Shown here: piece after piece, positions 1 through 9,881 of the stretch
Numbering within the stretch: the stretch's first letter is position 1
Layout of the letters: every line of letters starts with the position of its first letter
Source: DATJZH01 sp052146815
GTDB taxonomy: Bacteria; Actinomycetota; Actinomycetes; Streptosporangiales; Streptosporangiaceae
NCBI GenBank assembly: GCA_052146815.1
Contig: JBKQMG010000191.1
Location: 1 to 64,000, forward strand
Direction: 5' to 3'
DNA length: 64,000 bases
Position numbers and translations under genes: made by a program
Notes under the pieces: generated by a model
Database searches by the model: none
Told to the model about the DNA's origin: nothing
The model's input: the letters and a program-made list of their open reading frames with translations, nothing else

Positions 1-2
1 CG

Positions 3-446
3 CAGGAGTACCTGGCCAGGGCCGATTCGGTGCGCGCCCTGCCCGGCGCCGCGGACCTGCTGGCCGCGCTGACCGGTCACGGGATCCGCTGGGCCATCGC
101 GACCAGCGGCTACCGGGCCACCGCCGACCATGCTCTCGCCCTGCTGAGACTGCCGGCGGACGCGCCGATGATCACCCGTGACGTGGTCCGGCACGCCAAG
201 CCCGATCCGGACCTGTTCCTGGCCGCGGCCGCGCTGCTGGACGTCGAGCCGCGGCACGCCATGGTGATCGGGGACAGCGTCTGGGACATGCTCGCCGCCC
301 GGCGGGCCGGGGCGCTGGGCGTCGGCGTGCTGTCGGGCGGCTACGGCCGCGAGGAACTGGAGCGGGCCGGCGCCTACCGGGTCTACGCCGACCCGGCCGA
401 ACTGCTCGCCCGCGGCGACGAACTCGGCCTGCGCGACCTGGCATAG
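3..446 (+). CDS. HAD-family phosphatase, 5' end outside the window
   Basis: The reading frame is open from the first bases of the window (codon phase starts at base 3) to a TAG at 444-446, so the N-terminus with HAD motif I is missing. What remains shows motif II in WAIATSG, motif III lysine in HAKPDPDLF, and motif IV in VIGDSVWDMLAARRAG, the usual order for a subfamily-I HAD phosphatase of the phosphoglycolate phosphatase type. A GTG at base 30 could be read as a start, but that would remove the nucleophile region, and the residues before it continue the family pattern. HAD phosphatases dephosphorylate small metabolites; the substrate cannot be told from this fragment. No partner gene is visible in the window. 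Confidence 0.85.
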   Translation, partial: QEYLARADSVRALPGAADLLAALTGHGIRWAIATSGYRATADHALALLRLPADAPMITRDVVRHAKPDPDLFLAAAALLDVEPRHAMVIGDSVWDMLAARRAGALGVGVLSGGYGREELERAGAYRVYADPAELLARGDELGLRDLA

Positions 447-516
447 CCGCCCGCGCGCATCCCGGGCCGGTCTCCAGCCGGCCCAGCCCCTCGGCAGGCT
501 CCGGCCCGGCCGCGAC

Positions 517-572
517 CCGCCGAAAGGGCCATCCAGCGGGCCTGATGCCGCCGAAAAGGGCCATCCAGCGGG
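517..572. repeat. Two-copy direct repeat of about 24 bp
   Basis: Copies at 517-540 and 548-572 share CCGCCGAAA followed by GGGCCATCCAGCGGG; the second has one extra A. The offset is about 31 bp. Function unknown; it could be a dispersed intergenic repeat or a binding-site pair. Confidence 0.7.
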
Positions 573-650
573 TTCCAGAGCCGCCCGCGGCAGCCGCACT
601 GCCCGCCCCCGCTCTCTTCTGCGCCGCCGCCAGCCGCTGCGCTGCCAGCC

Positions 651-699
651 CGGGCGGGACGGGCAGGACGGGCGGGACGGGCAGGACGGGCGGGACGGG
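651..699. repeat. 18-bp tandem repeat, about 2.7 copies
   Basis: Unit CGGGCGGGACGGGCAGGA occurs at 651-668 and 669-686, and partially at 687-699. It is non-coding, slippage-prone simple sequence. Confidence 0.8.
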
Positions 700-800
700 T
701 ACCTTGGCGGGCCGGGAACCGCATGGATTCTGTTAGGGATCATCGCGGGCCCGCATGGGTTGCGCATGGACGCGATCTTTCCCCTGCCCAGCGCGGTTCA

Positions 801-835
801 CTGGGGCTCGTCCCAGGTGTGAAGCCCCAGGAGGG
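801..835 (+). promoter_or_regulatory. Hairpin abutting the ribosome-binding site of the kdp operon
   Basis: CTGGGGC (801-807) pairs with GCCCCAG (824-830), and the Shine-Dalgarno sequence GGAGGG (830-835) begins at the last base of the stem, 3 bases before the ATG at 839. The hairpin could influence translation of the first reading frame. This is seen in sequence only; no known riboswitch fold was recognised. Confidence 0.4.
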
Positions 836-838
836 CCC

Positions 839-928
839 ATGCAAGACCTGCTCTATATCGGCCTGACGATCGTGGTTTTCGCCGTGCTGTTCCTCATCTT
901 GAGGGGGATTGAGCACTTTGAGTCCTGA
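839..928 (+). CDS. 29-aa membrane peptide leading the kdp operon
   Basis: ATG at 839 follows GGAGGG closely. The product is one hydrophobic helix (residues about 4-21) ending LRGIEHFES, a charged C-terminus. From memory, similar very short reading frames sit directly before kdpF in other actinobacterial kdp operons, so I take it as real. Its last 11 bases overlap the TTG start of kdpF (918), implying coupled translation. It is not KdpF, which follows in another frame. A role in assembling or stabilising the Kdp complex is inference. Confidence 0.65.
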   Translation: MQDLLYIGLTIVVFAVLFLILRGIEHFES

Positions 929-1007
929 GAACCTGATCGGCCTCATTATCGGCATCGGGCTGGCCATCTACCTGTTCCTCGCCCTAGTCCTGCCTGAGAG
1001 GTTCTGA
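918..1007 (+). CDS. kdpF: KdpF, small subunit of the Kdp K+-ATPase
   Basis: 29 residues from a TTG start, MSPENLIGLIIGI then LAIYLFLALVLPERF, a single transmembrane helix with the family's typical ending (ALVLPERF). KdpF is known to bind and stabilise the KdpABC complex. The TTG overlaps the preceding short frame, and the TGA (1005-1007) shares its A with the kdpA ATG (1007), so translation is likely coupled along the operon. Confidence 0.9.
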   Translation: MSPENLIGLIIGIGLAIYLFLALVLPERF

Positions 1008-2673
1008 TGAGTAGCACCGCCGCGGGCTGGCTGCAGGCCGGCCTGCTCGTTGCCGCGCTGGCGGCATGCTACGTGCCGCTTGGCAACTACCTGGCCCGCA
1101 TATTCACCACCGACAAGCACTGGCGCGTGGAGCGCGGCGTCTTCAAGGTGATCGGGGTCGACCCGGCCGCCGACCAGAAATGGTCCGCCTACGTGCGCAG
1201 CATGCTCGCGTTCAGCGCAGTCAGCGTGCTGTTCCTGTACGGCATGCAGCGGCTGCAGCACTACCTGCTCCAGTTTGTCGGACCGCACATGGCCAACGTC
1301 CCGCCGGATGTGGCCTGGAACACGGCTGTCACCTTCGTGACCAACACGAACTGGCAGAACTACGCCGGCGAGACCACCATGACGTACCTGGTGCAGATGG
1401 GCGGCCTCGCGGTCCAGAACTTCCTGTCCGCCGCCGTCGGCATCGTGGTCGCTTTCGCGATGATCCGCGGGTTCACCCGGTCCAGGACCGACAAGCTCGG
1501 GAACTTCTGGGTGGACCTGACGCACTGCACGTTCCGCCTGCTGCTCCCGCTGTCGGTCATCGGCGGGCTGATCCTCGCGGCCGGCGGAGTGATCGACAAC
1601 TTCGCCGCCTATCACACGGTGACTACCCTGTCCGGCGCGCATCAGACCATCGTCGGCGGCCCGTTTGCCTCGCAAGAGGTGATCAAGGACATGGGCAACA
1701 ACGGCGGCGGCCCGCTGAACGTCAACTCGGCGCACCCGTTCGAGAACCCGAACCCGTTCACCAACTGGTTCGAGATCTTCCTGATCCTGCTGATCCCGTT
1801 CGCCCTGCCGCGTACCTTCGGCAAGCTGGTCAAGGACAACCGGCAGGGCTACGCGCTGCTCGCGGTCATGGTGATCCTCTGGCTGGCCGCCGTCGGCGGC
1901 ATCAGCTTCTTCGAGGCCCAGCACGCGGGCATCGCCCCCCAGCTCGCGCACGGCGCGATGGAAGGCAAGGAAGTCAGGTTCGGCATCCCCGGATCCTCGT
2001 TGTTCGCCGGCTCGACGACGGTGACCTCGACCGGGGCGGTGAACTCCTTCCATGATTCGTTTACCCCGTTCGGCGGCGGCATCGCCCTGTTCGACATCGC
2101 GCTCGGCGAGATCGTGCCCGGCGGCATCGGGGCCGGCATGTACGGCATCCTGGTGCTCGCCACCGTGACGGTCTTCGTCGGCGGCCTGATGGTCGGGCGG
2201 ACGCCGGAGTACATCGGCAAGAAGATCCGGCCGACGGAGATGAAGTACGCGGCGCTGTACTTCCTGACGTTGCCCGTGCTGATCCTGACCGCGGCGGGGT
2301 TGTCGATCGGGCTGAAAACGCCGCAGGCCTCGATCCTCAACCCGGGCCCGCACGGCCTGACCGAGATCGTCTACGCGTTCACCTCGATGGCCAACAACAA
2401 CGGCTCGGCGTTCGCCGGCCTCACGACCAATACCGACTGGTACAACACCGTCGGCGGCGTGGTGATGCTGCTCGGCCGGTTCGCGCCGGAGATCTTCGCG
2501 CTCGGCCTGGCCGGGTCGCTGGCCAAACAGCAACCGGTGCCCGCGAGCGTCGGGACGCTGGACACCCGCAAGCCGCTGTTCGTCGGGATGCTCATCGGCG
2601 TCATCCTCATCCTGGTCGGCCTGACCTACTTCCCGGCCCTTGCCCTGGGCCCGTTCGCAGAAGGACTGCACTG

Positions 2674-2674
<1 letters not shown>
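1007..2674 (+). CDS. kdpA: KdpA, K+-binding and translocating subunit
   Basis: 555 residues, normal for KdpA. This is the channel-like subunit (SKT superfamily) that selects K+ for the inner-membrane P-type ATPase KdpFABC, a high-affinity uptake system used when K+ is scarce. Selectivity-filter-like segments are visible: TNTNWQNYAGE, NNGGGPLNVNSAHPFENPNPFTN split around the second pore loop, and SMANNNGSAFAG near residue 465. About ten hydrophobic helices can be recognised. The start overlaps the kdpF stop and the stop overlaps the kdpB start (TGATG at 2672-2676), indicating an operon. Confidence 0.98.
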
Positions 2675-4797
<2,123 letters not shown>

Positions 4798-4803
4798 TCA
4801 GAT

Positions 4804-5436
4804 ATGAATCGCCTTCCCAGCACGGTCCGCCAGCTCATCTCTGCGCTCCGCGGCCTGCTCCTGTTCACCGTGATCTGCGGGATCATCTACCCGGTGGTCA
4901 TGTTCGGCGTGGCCCAGGGCGTGTTCCACAAGCAGGCCAACGGCTCGCTGGTCAGCTACCACGGCCGGGTCGTCGGCTCCAGCCTGCTGTGCCAGGAATT
5001 CGTGGACGCCAAGGGCAGCCCGCTGCCGCAGTACTTCCAGCCCCGGCCCTCAGCCGCGGTCAACTCTGCCGTCAAGACCGACTACGGCTGCGACCCCGGC
5101 TTCTCGGCCGCGACCAACCTCGGCCCGACCAACCCGGTCGAGGTGCAGGACATCAAGGAGCGCCAGCAGCAGATCTCGAAGTTCGACCACGTCAAGATCT
5201 CCGCCATCCCGGCGGACGCGGTGACGGCTTCGGGGTCCGGTCTGGACCCAGCCATCTCCCCGCAGAACGCCGCCATCCAGGTCAACCGGGTGGCCGCGGC
5301 CCGGCACGTCAGCCCGGCGAAAGTCGCGGCGCTCGTCCGGCAGTACACGAGCGGGCGGATCCTCGGCTTCCTGGGCGAGCCGGCGGTCAACGTGCTGAAG
5401 CTGAACATCGCGCTCAATGAGAAGTACCCGGTCTGA
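4804..5436 (+). CDS. kdpC: KdpC subunit
   Basis: 210 residues with one N-terminal membrane helix (about 17-38, LRGLLLFTVICGIIYPVVMFG) and a periplasmic/extracellular domain containing the conserved YFQPRPSA and RVAAARHVS..VAALV segments. KdpC is required for assembly of the Kdp complex. It has a Ser-rich substitution region but no break. The stop at 5434-5436 is followed 22 bases later by the ATG of the first response regulator, so signalling genes probably share the transcript. Confidence 0.97.
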   Translation: MNRLPSTVRQLISALRGLLLFTVICGIIYPVVMFGVAQGVFHKQANGSLVSYHGRVVGSSLLCQEFVDAKGSPLPQYFQPRPSAAVNSAVKTDYGCDPGFSAATNLGPTNPVEVQDIKERQQQISKFDHVKISAIPADAVTASGSGLDPAISPQNAAIQVNRVAAARHVSPAKVAALVRQYTSGRILGFLGEPAVNVLKLNIALNEKYPV

Positions 5437-5458
5437 CCGGGCGACTGGGACGGGGCAG

Positions 5459-6301
5459 ATGACGGAGGCGCGGGCACAGGCGGCAGATCCGCCTGCGCCC
5501 GCGGCGACAGCACAGCCCACGGCAGCAGCACAGCCCGCGCCCCCGCCCCGTCCCGCCGTCCCGCCCGCGCCCGCGGCGGCCACGGCGCCGGTGCCGCGCA
5601 GCGCGCGGATCCTGATCGTCGAGGATGAACCCGCGCTGCTGCGGGCCCTGGAGATCAACCTGCGCGCCCGCGGCTACGACGTCGCTACGGCCGCGGCCGG
5701 CCGGCAGGCGCTGATCGACGCGGCCGACCGGCCGCCGGACGCGATCCTGCTCGATCTCGGGCTCCCCGACCTGGATGGCACCGAGGTGATCCGCGAATTC
5801 CGCCGCTGGTCCGGCGCGCCGGTGATCGTGCTGTCCGGGCGAGCCGGCTCCGGCGACAAGATCGCGGCGCTGGACGCCGGCGCGGACGACTACGTCACCA
5901 AGCCGTTCAGCATGGAGGAACTGCTGGCCCGGCTGCGGGCGACGCTGCGCCGGGAGGCGAGCCCGGCGCCTAGGGCCCCGGTGGTGATCGGGCGCGCGAC
6001 AGTGGATCTCAAGGCCTATGCCGTCAGCCGGGCGGTCCCCTCCGGCGCCCGGGGCCGCCCCGAGGAGCCGGTGCACCTGACCCCGACCGAGTGGCGCCTG
6101 CTGGAGATCCTGCTTAACCACCCGGGCCAGCTCGTCAGCGCCCGGCGCCTGCTGACCGATGTCTGGGGACCCGGATACGAGCGCAGCACCCACTACCTGC
6201 GGTTTCACATGGCCAGTCTGCGGCGCAAGCTGGAGGACGATCCTGGCCGCCCGCGGCATCTGCTCACCGAGCCCGGCATGGGCTACCGGTACCAGCCGTG
6301 A
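5459..6301 (+). CDS. OmpR/KdpE-type response regulator, first copy
   Basis: I place the start at ATG 5459, just after GGGACGGGGC; this gives 280 residues. The first 48 residues are an Ala/Pro-rich extension, then a receiver domain (RILIVEDEP, phospho-acceptor Asp99 in LLDLGLPDLDG, Lys in YVTKPF) and a winged-helix DNA-binding domain (TPTEWRLLEILL..GPGYERSTHYLRFHM..GMGYRYQP). It is clearly KdpE-like and similar to the second copy at 9073. Its stop overlaps the kdpD start (GTGA at 6298-6301). A later start nearer VPRSARILIV would remove the extension. Two KdpE-like regulators around one kinase is unusual; which one KdpD phosphorylates is unknown. Confidence 0.93.
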   Translation: MTEARAQAADPPAPAATAQPTAAAQPAPPPRPAVPPAPAAATAPVPRSARILIVEDEPALLRALEINLRARGYDVATAAAGRQALIDAADRPPDAILLDLGLPDLDGTEVIREFRRWSGAPVIVLSGRAGSGDKIAALDAGADDYVTKPFSMEELLARLRATLRREASPAPRAPVVIGRATVDLKAYAVSRAVPSGARGRPEEPVHLTPTEWRLLEILLNHPGQLVSARRLLTDVWGPGYERSTHYLRFHMASLRRKLEDDPGRPRHLLTEPGMGYRYQP

Positions 6302-9054
6302 GCGCGGCGGGCGATACTGACCACGTGAAGGCCACTACCGCCACGAGCACCGCCGGCTCGGGGATCTCTGGTTCCGGGAACGGCCGGGGCCAGCTGAGGA
6401 TCTACCTCGGCTCGGCCGCCGGGGTGGGCAAGACCTTCGCCATGCTCGGCGAGGGCCGCCGGCGCGAGGAACGCGGCACGGACGTCGTCGTCGCCTACGT
6501 CGAGACGCACGGCCGGCCGCATACGGCCGAGCAGCTCATGGGGCTGGAGGCCATCGCGCGTACGCGGCTGCCCTACCGCGGCACCTTCTTCGAGGAAATG
6601 GACATCGACGCCGTGCTCGCGCGACGGCCCGAAGTCGCGCTGGTCGACGAGTTCGCGCACTCCAACATCCCCGGCTCGCGGAACGCCAAGCGCTGGGAGG
6701 ACGTCGAGGAGCTGCTCGAGGCCGGGATTGACGTCATCTCAACAGTCAACATCCAGCACCTGGAGTCGCTGAACGACGTCGTCGAGAAGATCACCGGCGT
6801 GCCGCAGCGCGAGACGGTGCCCGACGCCATGGTCCGCGCCGCCGATCAGGTCGAGCTGGTCGACATGACCCCCGAGGCGCTGCGCCGCCGGATGGCCCAC
6901 GGGAACATCTACCCGGCAGAGAAAATCGACGCCGCGCTGACGCACTACTTCCGGACCGGGAACCTGGCCGCCCTGCGTGAGCTCGCGCTGCTGTGGCTGG
7001 CCGACAAGGTCGATGAAGGCCTGCAGCGGTACCGGACCGACCATGACATCCACGACACCTGGGAAGCCCGCGAGCGAGTCGTCGTGGCCCTGACCGGCGG
7101 ACCCGAAGGCGACACCCTGATCCGGCGGGCGGCCAGGATCGCCGCCCGCTCATCCGGCGGCGATCTGCTGGCCGTGCACGTGACCAGGTCGGACGGGCTG
7201 ACTGGCGCCGACCCCGGTGCCCTCGCCGCGCAGCGGCGCCTGGTCGAGTCGCTCGGCGGCAGCTACCACCAGGTCGTCGGCGACGACGTGCCGGACGCGC
7301 TGCTGTCCTTCGCCAGGGCGGAGAACGCCACCCAGCTCGTCCTGGGCGTCAGCCGCCGCAGCTGGCTGGCCCCGCTGCTCACCGGCCCCGGCGTCAGCGT
7401 GCGGACGCTGCGCGAGTCCGGTGACATCGACGTGCACATCGTCACGCACGCGCACATGGGCCGCCGCAGCGGGCTGCCGAGGGTGCACGGCGGCCTGCCG
7501 CGGCGGCGCCAGGTGGCCGGCTATGTACTCGCCGCGGTCCTCGCCCCGCTGCTCACCCTGGTCCTCGCGACCATGCGCCACCAGCTCAACCTCACTACCG
7601 ACGTCCTGTTCTTCCTCGCGGCCGTCATCGCGGTAGCGCTCGTGGGCGGCTTCGTGCCGGCCGTCATCGAGGCCGTCGCCGGATCGCTGCTGCTCAACTT
7701 CTACTTCACCCCGCCGCTGCATAAGTTCACGATCGCCGAGACTAACAACGCCCTGGCCCTGGGCGTGTTCGTCGCGGTCGGCCTGGTCGTCAGCTCGGTC
7801 GTGGACCGGGCCGCGCGGCGCACCAAGCAAGCCGCCCGTGCGAGCGCGGAGTCCCAGCTGCTAGTGACCGCGGCCGGCGCCATCATGCGCGGCCAGCAGG
7901 CGCTGCCGGCCGTCCTCGACCGGGTCAAGGAAGCCTTCGCGATGAACTCGGTCACCCTGCTCGAGCGCGGCCCGGGACCGGCCACGGCGGTCCGCAGTCC
8001 GGCGGACGGCTGGACCGCGGTGGCCGTGTCCGGCGCGCCGGCCGCCGGCCGCCCCGAAGACGCCGACGTCGAGGTACCGGTCACCGACACGCTGTGCCTG
8101 GCCCTCGGCGGCCGGACGCTGCCGGCCGCCGACCGCCGGGTGCTCGGCGCCTTCGCCACCTACGCCGTGGTGGCACTTGAGCAGCAGCGGCTGGCGGCGG
8201 AGGCCGAGGCCGCCCGGCCGATCGCCGAGGCCGACCGGATGCGGACCGCGCTGCTGGCCGCGGTCAGCCACGACCTGCGCACCCCGCTGGCCTCGGCGAA
8301 GGCCGCGGTGACCAGCCTGCGCTCGGAGGACATCCAGTGGGCGGCCGAGGACCAGGACGAGTTGCTCGCGACCGCGGATGAGTCGCTCGACCGGCTGGCC
8401 CGCCTGGTGGACAACCTGCTGGACATGAGCCGCCTGCAGGCCGGGGCGCTGGCGGTCTTCCCCGGACCCGCCGACCTGGCCGAGGTCGTCGCGCGCTCGC
8501 TCGACGACCTCGGGCCGCCCGGTGCGGTGGTCACCATCGACATCCCCGCTGACCTGCCCGAAGTCCAGGTCGATCCGGCCATCCTGGAACGCGTCATCGC
8601 CAACCTGACCGCCAATGCGCTGCGCTACTCCCCGCCGGACAGCCCGCCGGTGCTCACCGCCAGCGCCCTCGGCGAGTGGGTGGAGCTGCGGGTAATCGAC
8701 CGCGGGCCGGGCATTCCCGAGCAGGACCGGGACCGGATGTTCGTGCCATTCCAGCGGCTGGGCGACACCGACAACACCACCGGAGTCGGGCTTGGCCTCG
8801 CCCTGTCCCGCGGCCTGACGGAGGCGATGGGCGGGTCCCTCGACCCCGAGGACACCCCCGGCGGAGGACTCACGATGACGCTGTCCCTGCCCGCGGCGGC
8901 CGGGCCCGCGCGGCCCCTGCCCGCTGAGCCCGGACCGGCGGCCATCGCGCCGGGACCCGCCTTCGCCGGGCCGGATCCGGGGGCCCCCGCCGCGGCGGCC
9001 CGGGCACAGAATCAGCCCGCCACACCGGCCGTCGGGGAGTCGCGCGGCGGCTGA
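6298..9054 (+). CDS. kdpD: KdpD, turgor/K+-sensing histidine kinase
   Basis: 918 residues from a GTG overlapping the previous stop. Order of domains: KdpD N-terminal domain with Walker A GSAAGVGKT (about 38-46) and VDEFAHSNIPGSRN; a USP-like domain (about 250-375); four closely spaced membrane helices (about 403-505, DUF4118); GAF-like region; HisKA with phospho-His658 in AAVSHDLRTPLAS; HATPase with NLTANALRYSP and GPGIPEQDR. A 45-residue Ala/Pro-rich tail follows. KdpD is the membrane sensor that controls kdpFABC through KdpE. Flanked by a KdpE-like gene on each side. Confidence 0.97.
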   Translation: MSAAGDTDHVKATTATSTAGSGISGSGNGRGQLRIYLGSAAGVGKTFAMLGEGRRREERGTDVVVAYVETHGRPHTAEQLMGLEAIARTRLPYRGTFFEEMDIDAVLARRPEVALVDEFAHSNIPGSRNAKRWEDVEELLEAGIDVISTVNIQHLESLNDVVEKITGVPQRETVPDAMVRAADQVELVDMTPEALRRRMAHGNIYPAEKIDAALTHYFRTGNLAALRELALLWLADKVDEGLQRYRTDHDIHDTWEARERVVVALTGGPEGDTLIRRAARIAARSSGGDLLAVHVTRSDGLTGADPGALAAQRRLVESLGGSYHQVVGDDVPDALLSFARAENATQLVLGVSRRSWLAPLLTGPGVSVRTLRESGDIDVHIVTHAHMGRRSGLPRVHGGLPRRRQVAGYVLAAVLAPLLTLVLATMRHQLNLTTDVLFFLAAVIAVALVGGFVPAVIEAVAGSLLLNFYFTPPLHKFTIAETNNALALGVFVAVGLVVSSVVDRAARRTKQAARASAESQLLVTAAGAIMRGQQALPAVLDRVKEAFAMNSVTLLERGPGPATAVRSPADGWTAVAVSGAPAAGRPEDADVEVPVTDTLCLALGGRTLPAADRRVLGAFATYAVVALEQQRLAAEAEAARPIAEADRMRTALLAAVSHDLRTPLASAKAAVTSLRSEDIQWAAEDQDELLATADESLDRLARLVDNLLDMSRLQAGALAVFPGPADLAEVVARSLDDLGPPGAVVTIDIPADLPEVQVDPAILERVIANLTANALRYSPPDSPPVLTASALGEWVELRVIDRGPGIPEQDRDRMFVPFQRLGDTDNTTGVGLGLALSRGLTEAMGGSLDPEDTPGGGLTMTLSLPAAAGPARPLPAEPGPAAIAPGPAFAGPDPGAPAAAARAQNQPATPAVGESRGG

Positions 9055-9072
9055 GCATGGCACGGTGATGGG

Positions 9073-9768
9073 GTGACAAGAGTGCTGGTGGTCGACGACG
9101 AGCCGCAGATTCTCCGGGCGCTGCGGATCAATCTGCGGGTACGCCAGTACGAGGTCGATACCGCCGGGACCGGCGCGCAGGCACTGGAAACCGCCGCCCG
9201 CCACCCGCCGGACCTGGTGATCCTGGACCTCGGCCTGCCCGACCTGGACGGGGCTGAGGTCATCGCCGGCCTGCGCGGCTGGACTGACGCTCCCATCATC
9301 GTGCTGTCCGGGCGGGCGGACAGCACCGACAAGGTGGCAGCCCTGGACGCCGGCGCCGACGACTACGTCACCAAGCCGTTCGGCATGGATGAGCTGCTGG
9401 CCAGGATGCGCGCGGTCACCCGGCGCATCGGCGGTGACGGCGCCGTCCCGCAGATCCGCCTCGGGAAGCTGATCATCGACCTGGCCGCCAAGCGGGTGAC
9501 CCGCGAGCCGGACGGCCCCGATGTCCGCCTGACGCCGACCGAGTGGCATCTGCTCGAGGTCCTGCTGCGCTCGCCGGGCAAGCTGCTCAGCCAGCAGCAG
9601 CTGCTGACCGCGGTGTGGGGGCCCGGCTACGGCGATGCCACCGGCAACCTGCGGCTGTATATGGCTCAGCTGCGCCGCAAGCTCGAGCCGGATCCGGCCC
9701 GGCCGCGCTGGCTGCTGACGGAGCCAGGCATGGGATACCGGTTCCAGCCCGGCGAAGACCAGCGTTGA
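9073..9768 (+). CDS. kdpE: KdpE, second OmpR-type response regulator
   Basis: 231 residues from GTG 9073, 18 bases after kdpD. The receiver begins at once (TRVLVVDDEP), with phospho-acceptor Asp52 in ILDLGLPDLDG and Lys in YVTKPF; the winged helix carries TPTEWHLLEVLL and GPGYGDATGNLRLYM, ending MGYRFQPGEDQR. Its compact form is the usual KdpE length and makes it the likelier true KdpE. It differs from the first copy mainly in lacking the N-terminal extension and in the recognition-helix neighbourhood (GDATGNLRLYMAQ against ERSTHYLRFHMAS), so the two may bind different sites. Confidence 0.95.
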   Translation: MTRVLVVDDEPQILRALRINLRVRQYEVDTAGTGAQALETAARHPPDLVILDLGLPDLDGAEVIAGLRGWTDAPIIVLSGRADSTDKVAALDAGADDYVTKPFGMDELLARMRAVTRRIGGDGAVPQIRLGKLIIDLAAKRVTREPDGPDVRLTPTEWHLLEVLLRSPGKLLSQQQLLTAVWGPGYGDATGNLRLYMAQLRRKLEPDPARPRWLLTEPGMGYRFQPGEDQR

Positions 9769-9881
9769 CCTGCGGCGACGGCTTTCAGAAAATGATCACT
9801 GTGACCTAAAGTCATCCACTAAGTGCTTAGAGTTAGCTAAAAGCTCCCTCGCCCGGCGGCCGGGCGCGCCACCATGGTGGG

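Larger units (their letters stand above)
447..838. other. Non-coding spacer upstream of kdp with repeats
   Basis: No convincing gene is seen in this 392-base stretch. It holds a two-copy direct repeat (517-572), an 18-bp G/C tandem repeat (651-699) and a hairpin next to the ribosome-binding site of the first kdp reading frame (801-835). The kdp promoter should lie between about 700 and 800, but no clear -35/-10 pair stands out. Confidence 0.6.

Noticed and set aside
740..838. c-di-AMP (ydaO-type) riboswitch before kdp
   Set aside because: The region has one short hairpin but none of the conserved purine-rich internal loops I would expect; the same is true before the KimA-like gene.
968..2671. 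567-codon open frame antisense to kdpA
   Set aside because: It is a G/C-rich mirror of kdpA with a repetitive Arg/His/Gln/Glu composition and no family features; kdpA itself is unmistakable.
7861..9549. 562-codon frame antisense to kdpD and kdpE
   Set aside because: Shadow of two strongly conserved genes; low-complexity Gly/Arg/Gln content.
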